DNA from: JAWKJY01 sp041393535
GTDB lineage: Bacteria; Actinomycetota; Thermoleophilia; Gaiellales; Gaiellaceae
NCBI GenBank assembly: GCA_041393535.1
Contig: JAWKJY010000001.1
Location: 1 to 64,000, forward strand
Reading direction: 5' to 3'
DNA length: 64,000 bases
In this document: positions 59,655-64,000 of the stretch, piece after piece
Position numbering within the stretch: the stretch's first letter is position 1
How the letters are laid out: every line of letters begins with the position of its first letter
Made by a program: the position numbers and the translations under genes
The notes under the pieces: generated by a model
Databases searched by the model: none
What the model saw: the letters and a program-made list of their open reading frames with translations, nothing else
What the model was told of the DNA's origin: nothing

Positions 59655-61322
59655 ATGACCCGTTCGCGCCGGCCGCTCGCGCCGAACCACGTCGTGGCCC
59701 GCACCGTCCGCCTCCGACCCTGGCAGAAGGCCGCCCTCGACCGCTTCCTCGAGGCGGAGAAGGCGGACTTCCTGGCGGTCGCGACCCCGGGCGCCGGGAA
59801 GACGACGTTCGCGCTGACGGCCGCGCGGCACGAGCTCGCGGCCCGACGGGGACGGCTCGTCGTCGTCGCCCCGACCGCGCACCTGAAGCTCCAGTGGGCC
59901 CGCGCCGCGGCGATGTTCTCGCTCCACCTCGACCCGACCTGGTCGGCCTCCGACGGCGCGCTCCCGTCGGACATGCACGGGATCGTCACGACGTACCAGC
60001 AGGTGGCGACGAGCTCGGCGCTGCTCGCGCGCCTCTCCGAGGGCGCCTTCGTCGTCTTCGACGAGCTGCACCACGCGGCCGACGACCGCGCGTGGGGCGC
60101 GGCGATCCGGGAGGCCTTCGCCGGCTCGCGGCGGCGGCTCGCCCTCTCCGGAACGCCCTTCCGCTCGGACACGCGGGCGATCCCGTTCATCTCGTACCGC
60201 GGCGAGGAGGCCGTGCCGGACTTCGAGTACGGCTATGGCGAGGCGCTCGCCGACCGGCGGGTCGTGCGCCCGGTGTACTTCCCGACCACGAACGGCCTGA
60301 TGGAGTGGTCGGCGCCCGACGGCTCGATCCACTCCGCCACCTTCGACGACCCGCTCTCGGCCGAGCGGGCGAGCCAGCGCCTGCGCACCGCGCTCTCGCT
60401 CGAGGGGGAGTGGCTCCCGTCGGTGCTGCGCACGGCGAACCAGCGCCTGGCCGAGGTGCGGCGCGACCAGCCCGACGCGGGCGGCCTCGTGATCGCGATC
60501 GACCAGGAGCACGCGCGCGGGATCGCCGACCTGCTGCGGGTGCGCTTCGGGACGCGGGCGCGCGTCGCAACCTCGGACGACCCGCAGGCCTCGTCCGTGA
60601 TCGCGGACTTCGCGGCGGGCTCGGATCCCTGGCTCGTCGCCGTGCGGATGGTCTCGGAGGGCGTCGACATCCCGCGCCTGCGCGTCGGCGTCTTCGCGAC
60701 GACGACCTCGACCGAGCTGTTCTTCCGCCAGGCGGTCGGCCGGCTCGTCCGCTGGACGCGCGGGGTGCCGCGCCAGCGCGCGTGGCTCTTCATCCCGGAC
60801 GACCCGCGCCTGCGCATGCACGCCGCCCGGGTCGCCGAGCAGCGACGCCACTCGCTGCGCCGCGACTCGGACGGGCCCGACCGGCTCGTCGAGGAGCCGG
60901 AGGGGCTCGACGAGCTGCCGGCCGACGCCGAGCAGATGTCCCTCTTCGCCGTCATCTCGGCGGTCGCCACCGATCCGGAGGAGCTGCCCGTCGACCCCTT
61001 CCTGCACGACGACGACCTGGAGGACGACGACGGCGCCGGCGAGGAGGTCGAGCTCGCGCTCGCGCCCCCGCCGCCACTCCTCGGCGGAGGTGGCGAGTCG
61101 GGCAGCGGCACCGCGACCCTGACGCGGCGCGAGGAGAAGAACCGGCTGCGCGACCTGAACGCGACCCTCGCGCGCGAGCTCGTCCGCGTCACCGGCCTGA
61201 CGCACGCCCAGGTGAACGCCGAGCTGAACCGCCTCTCGGGGGTGCGCCGGGTCTCCGAGGCGACGATCGACCAGCTCGAGCGCCGCCGTGCGTGCGCGGC
61301 ACGCTGGCTCGCCCGGGGCTGA
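59655..61322 (+). CDS. DEAD/DEAH box helicase family protein
   Basis: An SF2 helicase of about 555 residues. Q-like LRPWQKAALDRFL, Walker A ATPGAGKTTFALT, Ia VVVAPTAHLKLQW, DEAD-type VVFDELHHAADD (motif II, DELHH), motif III LSGTPFRSD, then motif V MVSEGVDIPRLRVGVFATTT and motif VI FFRQAVGRLVRW. An acidic linker (HDDDLEDDDGAGEEVEL) precedes a C-terminal helical domain (EEKNRLRDLNATLARELVRV). It resembles the UvsW/RAD25-like type III-restriction-type group. The start is uncertain: ATG 59655, about 22 nt after TACCCT, is preferred; GTG 59565 is possible. Confidence 0.88.
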   Translation: MTRSRRPLAPNHVVARTVRLRPWQKAALDRFLEAEKADFLAVATPGAGKTTFALTAARHELAARRGRLVVVAPTAHLKLQWARAAAMFSLHLDPTWSASDGALPSDMHGIVTTYQQVATSSALLARLSEGAFVVFDELHHAADDRAWGAAIREAFAGSRRRLALSGTPFRSDTRAIPFISYRGEEAVPDFEYGYGEALADRRVVRPVYFPTTNGLMEWSAPDGSIHSATFDDPLSAERASQRLRTALSLEGEWLPSVLRTANQRLAEVRRDQPDAGGLVIAIDQEHARGIADLLRVRFGTRARVATSDDPQASSVIADFAAGSDPWLVAVRMVSEGVDIPRLRVGVFATTTSTELFFRQAVGRLVRWTRGVPRQRAWLFIPDDPRLRMHAARVAEQRRHSLRRDSDGPDRLVEEPEGLDELPADAEQMSLFAVISAVATDPEELPVDPFLHDDDLEDDDGAGEEVELALAPPPPLLGGGGESGSGTATLTRREEKNRLRDLNATLARELVRVTGLTHAQVNAELNRLSGVRRVSEATIDQLERRRACAARWLARG

Positions 61323-61379
61323 GCCGAACAGGGTCGGACGGATCTCGACGGACGCGCCGTCGATCCCTAGCATTCGCCC

Positions 61380-64000
61380 GTGACCGCCGGGCCGACCCTT
61401 CCCGCTGGCGCGGCCCTGCTCGAGCGCGAGCGGGAGCTCGGCGCGATCCGGGACGCCGTCCGTGCGACGGCGGCCGGGCAGGCCGGGCTCGTCCTCGTCG
61501 AGGGGCCGGCCGGGATCGGCAAGTCTCGGCTGCTCGGGGAGGCGCGGCGGCTCGCCGCGGCCGAGGGGCTGGTCGTCCTCTCCGCGCGCGGCGGCGAGAT
61601 CGAGCGCGAGTTCCCGTACGGCGTCGTCCGCCAGCTGCTCGAGGCGCGGCTCGTCGACGCGGACGTCCGCGACCGCTGCTGCACCGGCGCGGCCTCCCGG
61701 GCGACGAGCGTCTTCGACCTCGGCGCCGCCGACGACCCGGGCGAGGCCGCAGAGGGCTCCTTCGCGGCGCTGCACGCGCTCTACTGGCTCGTCGTCAACC
61801 TGAGCGCCGAGGCGCCGCTCCTGCTCGCCGTCGACGACCTCCACTGGTGCGACAGGCCCTCGCTCCGCTTCCTCGCCTACCTCGCCCGTCGCCTCGACGA
61901 CCTGCCCGTGCTCCTGGTCGCGAGCCTGCGCCCGTCGGAGCCGGGCGCCGACCAGGCGCTGCTCGCCGAGCTGCGCAGCGACCCGCTGTGCCAGGCGCTC
62001 CTGCCCGGCCCGCTGACCGGGGAGGCCGCGGCCCTCCTCGTCCACGAGCGGCTCGGGGACGCAGCCGAGCCCGCGTTCGCGGCGGCGTGCCACGCGGCCA
62101 CGCAAGGCAACCCGCTGCTCCTGAGCGAGCTGCTCAAGGCGGTCGTGGCCGAGGGCGTCCGACCCGATGCGGCCAGCGCGCCGGTCGTCGCCGAGCTGGG
62201 GCCGCGCGCGGCCTCGCGCGCCGTCCTGCTGCGCCTCTCGCGCCTGTCCGCGGACGCCGTGGCCGTGGCCCGGGCGCTCGCGGTGCTCGGAGACGGCGCC
62301 GAGCTCGGCCTGCTCGGCACGCTCGCGGGCGTCGACCCGGGGGCGGTCGCGGCCGCGACGCGGGACCTCGTCCGGGCCGAGATCGTCCGTCCGGAGCCGC
62401 CGCTCGGCTTCGTCCACCCGCTCGTCCAGGCCGCCGTCTACCGCGACCTCTCCCCCGGCGAGCGGGAGCTCCTGCACGAGCAGGCCGCGCGTCACCTCGT
62501 CGCGGCCGGCGCCCCGGCCGAGCAGGTCGCGGCCCACCTCGTCGCGATGCCGGCGCGCGGGGAGGCCTGGGTGGTCGACGTGCTGCGAGCCGCCGCGACC
62601 GCGGCGCTGCGCCGCGGCGCCCCGGAGATCGCCGCCTCGGCGCTCCAGCGCGCCAGCGCGGAGCCGCCCGCGCCCGAGGAGCGGCCGGCGCTCCTGCTCG
62701 AGCTGGGCCGGGTCGAGTCGATGGTGTCGGTCTCGGCGTCCGCGGTGCACCTGCGCGAGGCGTACGACAGCCTGTCCGACCCCGTCGCCCGCGGGCTGGC
62801 CGCCGACGGCCTCGCCCGGGCGCTCATGTTCAGCGGCCTTCCCGACGACGCCACCGGGCTGACCGCCGAGGCGCGCGCCGCGCTCGGCGACGCGGCCCCG
62901 GAGCTGGCGGGCCGGCTGGAGGCGATCGAGCTCTGCGCGCTCTTCTTCGGCGCGGTCGACCGTGCCGGGCTGCTGGAGCGGATCCGCGGCTACCGCTCGA
63001 TCGACGCGGGGCGCGACGCGGGTGCCCGCATGCTGGCGACGATCGCCAGCTGGGAGTGGACGCTGTCGGCGGGCCCGGTCGAGCAGGTCGTCGGCCTGGC
63101 CCGGGCGGCGCTCGGTGGCGGGGCCCTGCTCGGGGTCGACAGCGGTCTGATGAGCGTGATCGCGTCGCTGCCGCTCGTCCTGGCCGACCTCGACGAGGGC
63201 GCCGACCGCTTCGACGAGATCCGGGCGGACGCGCACCGGACGGGCAACGTCTTCACGATCTCGGGCGCGCAGCTCTGGGGCGGCTTCACGCTCCTGATGC
63301 GCGGCGACCTCGTCGAGGCCGAGGCCGACCTGCGCGCCTCGCTCGACACGCTCGCGCTCTGGGGCGTGCCCGGGCCGGCTGCCTGGTCGTCCGGCTACCT
63401 GGCGGAGGTGCTGGTCGAGCGGGGCTCGCTGGCGGAGGCGCGCGCCGTCCTCGGCGAGGTCGTGCCGCCGCCCGAGAGCTCGGACATGGCGATGATCGTC
63501 GACCGGGCGACGCTGGGCCTGCTGCTCGCCGAGGGCAGGGCCGAGGAGGCGCTCCGCCACTCCGAGCGCGCGGCGGAGCGCGCCGGCTGGAAGCGCCACC
63601 CGCGGTACGCCACCTGGCGGACGCACCGCGCGCTCGCGCTCGACCGACTCGGCCGGACGGACGAGGCCGCGGCCGTCGCCGCCGAGCAGCTCGAGATCGC
63701 GCGCGACTGGGGCTCGCCCGGGACCGTCGGCCTCGCGCTGCGCGTGCTCGGGACGATCGAGCGCGAGGACGGCATCCCGCGGCTCGAGCAGGCCTGCGAC
63801 CTCCTCGCCGACGCGCCGGCGCGGCTCGAGCGGGCCCGGGCGCTGGCCGCGCTCGGCATGGCGCTCCGTCGCGCCCGCCGGCCCGCCGACGCGCGCGAGC
63901 CGCTGCGCGCGGCGCTCGAGCTCGCGGAGATCTGCGGCGCCCGTCCGCTCGTCGACGAGCTGCGCGCGGAGATCTACGCGACGGGCGCCCGCCCGCGCAC
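61380..64000 (+). CDS. AAA-family LuxR-type (LAL) regulator, truncated by window end
   Basis: Open to the last base (873 codons visible). N-terminal ATPase: LERERELGAIRDAVR, Walker A VEGPAGIGKSRLL, EREFPYGVVRQLLEARL, Walker B LLLAVDDLHWCDRPSLRFL, ASLRPSEPG, TQGNPLLLSELLKAV, VHPLVQAAVYRDLSP. It is followed by a long TPR-like helical array. The last visible residues (ELRAEIYATGARPR) usually lie just before the LuxR HTH, which is beyond the window. GTG start 6 nt after TAGCAT without a Shine-Dalgarno, so leaderless. LAL regulators control carbohydrate or secondary metabolism; the target here is unknown. Confidence 0.9.
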   Translation, partial: MTAGPTLPAGAALLERERELGAIRDAVRATAAGQAGLVLVEGPAGIGKSRLLGEARRLAAAEGLVVLSARGGEIEREFPYGVVRQLLEARLVDADVRDRCCTGAASRATSVFDLGAADDPGEAAEGSFAALHALYWLVVNLSAEAPLLLAVDDLHWCDRPSLRFLAYLARRLDDLPVLLVASLRPSEPGADQALLAELRSDPLCQALLPGPLTGEAAALLVHERLGDAAEPAFAAACHAATQGNPLLLSELLKAVVAEGVRPDAASAPVVAELGPRAASRAVLLRLSRLSADAVAVARALAVLGDGAELGLLGTLAGVDPGAVAAATRDLVRAEIVRPEPPLGFVHPLVQAAVYRDLSPGERELLHEQAARHLVAAGAPAEQVAAHLVAMPARGEAWVVDVLRAAATAALRRGAPEIAASALQRASAEPPAPEERPALLLELGRVESMVSVSASAVHLREAYDSLSDPVARGLAADGLARALMFSGLPDDATGLTAEARAALGDAAPELAGRLEAIELCALFFGAVDRAGLLERIRGYRSIDAGRDAGARMLATIASWEWTLSAGPVEQVVGLARAALGGGALLGVDSGLMSVIASLPLVLADLDEGADRFDEIRADAHRTGNVFTISGAQLWGGFTLLMRGDLVEAEADLRASLDTLALWGVPGPAAWSSGYLAEVLVERGSLAEARAVLGEVVPPPESSDMAMIVDRATLGLLLAEGRAEEALRHSERAAERAGWKRHPRYATWRTHRALALDRLGRTDEAAAVAAEQLEIARDWGSPGTVGLALRVLGTIEREDGIPRLEQACDLLADAPARLERARALAALGMALRRARRPADAREPLRAALELAEICGARPLVDELRAEIYATGARPR

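Noticed and set aside
59565..61322. Helicase as part of a phage-defence island
   Set aside because: The helicase stands alone beside a monooxygenase and a LAL regulator. No nuclease, methyltransferase or other defence gene is adjacent.

Overview
This 64 kb window comes from a very GC-rich chromosome with densely packed genes, short intergenic gaps and frequent 4-nt start/stop overlaps. The gene content fits a soil-type actinobacterium, most likely of the class Thermoleophilia (Solirubrobacterales/Gaiellales-like). The hints are a DUF3618/holin-like/PRC-barrel cluster, giant secreted Ig-like repeat proteins, a Cys-pair repeat secreted protein, many flavin enzymes and LAL-type regulators. The lineage is inferred from style of gene content, not from a marker gene. 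I found no tRNA, rRNA, CRISPR array, prophage or insertion sequence.

Layout. 0-2.2 kb: envelope-associated small proteins (DUF3618, holin-like, PRC barrel). 2.7-6.6 kb: a minus-strand catabolic-looking set (BBE-type FAD oxidoreductase, PuuE-like deacetylase, aspartate-dehydrogenase-like enzyme, RraA-like lyase). 6.9-15.5 kb: YceH, a 1820-residue secreted protein with 17 Ig-like repeats, a flippase-like membrane protein, two SnoaL-like proteins and a FixH/YtkA-like protein. 15.6-24.3 kb: GH15 glucoamylase/trehalase, a second flippase-like protein, MutS2, a SHOCT membrane protein, a STAS protein and a ferredoxin-NADP reductase. 24.4-29.5 kb: a sulfur assimilation operon behind a textbook promoter and a SAM (S-box) riboswitch: sulfite reductase, CysH, an unknown protein, the siroheme enzymes Met8/CysG-N and CobA, then a peroxiredoxin. 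The FprA-type reductase diverging from this operon could supply reduced ferredoxin to the sulfite reductase.

29.8-35.6 kb: a redox/two-component locus (heme-type ferric-reductase-like membrane protein, His/Gly-rich secreted repeat protein, ApbE, small anchored protein, OmpR-type regulator and kinase, DUF4396 protein). It carries four copies of an apparent regulator box, CTTAC-N4-CTCTG, and a CsoR-like copper operator. 36.4-40.1 kb: a three-subunit molybdenum hydroxylase operon. 40-50 kb: SDR, NmrA-like, MetY, AsnC/Lrp regulator, fused indolepyruvate ferredoxin oxidoreductase, and a divergent MarR/YceI pair followed by flavin enzymes. 50.7-61.3 kb: FMO/BVMO, TetR with divergent PfpI-like protein, VOC, bestrophin-like, class IV aminotransferase, lysozyme-like and seven-repeat secreted proteins, NtaA-type monooxygenase, DEAD/DEAH-type helicase. 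61.4 kb to the end: a LuxR-family LAL regulator cut by the window edge.

Two general features matter for any reader. First, at least eleven otherwise conserved genes carry one or more single-base indels, many in G/C runs. This looks like residual sequencing error rather than gene decay, so frameshifted genes are annotated over their full inferred span. Second, several genes begin 6-9 nt after a TANNNT -10-like hexamer with no Shine-Dalgarno sequence, which suggests leaderless transcripts.
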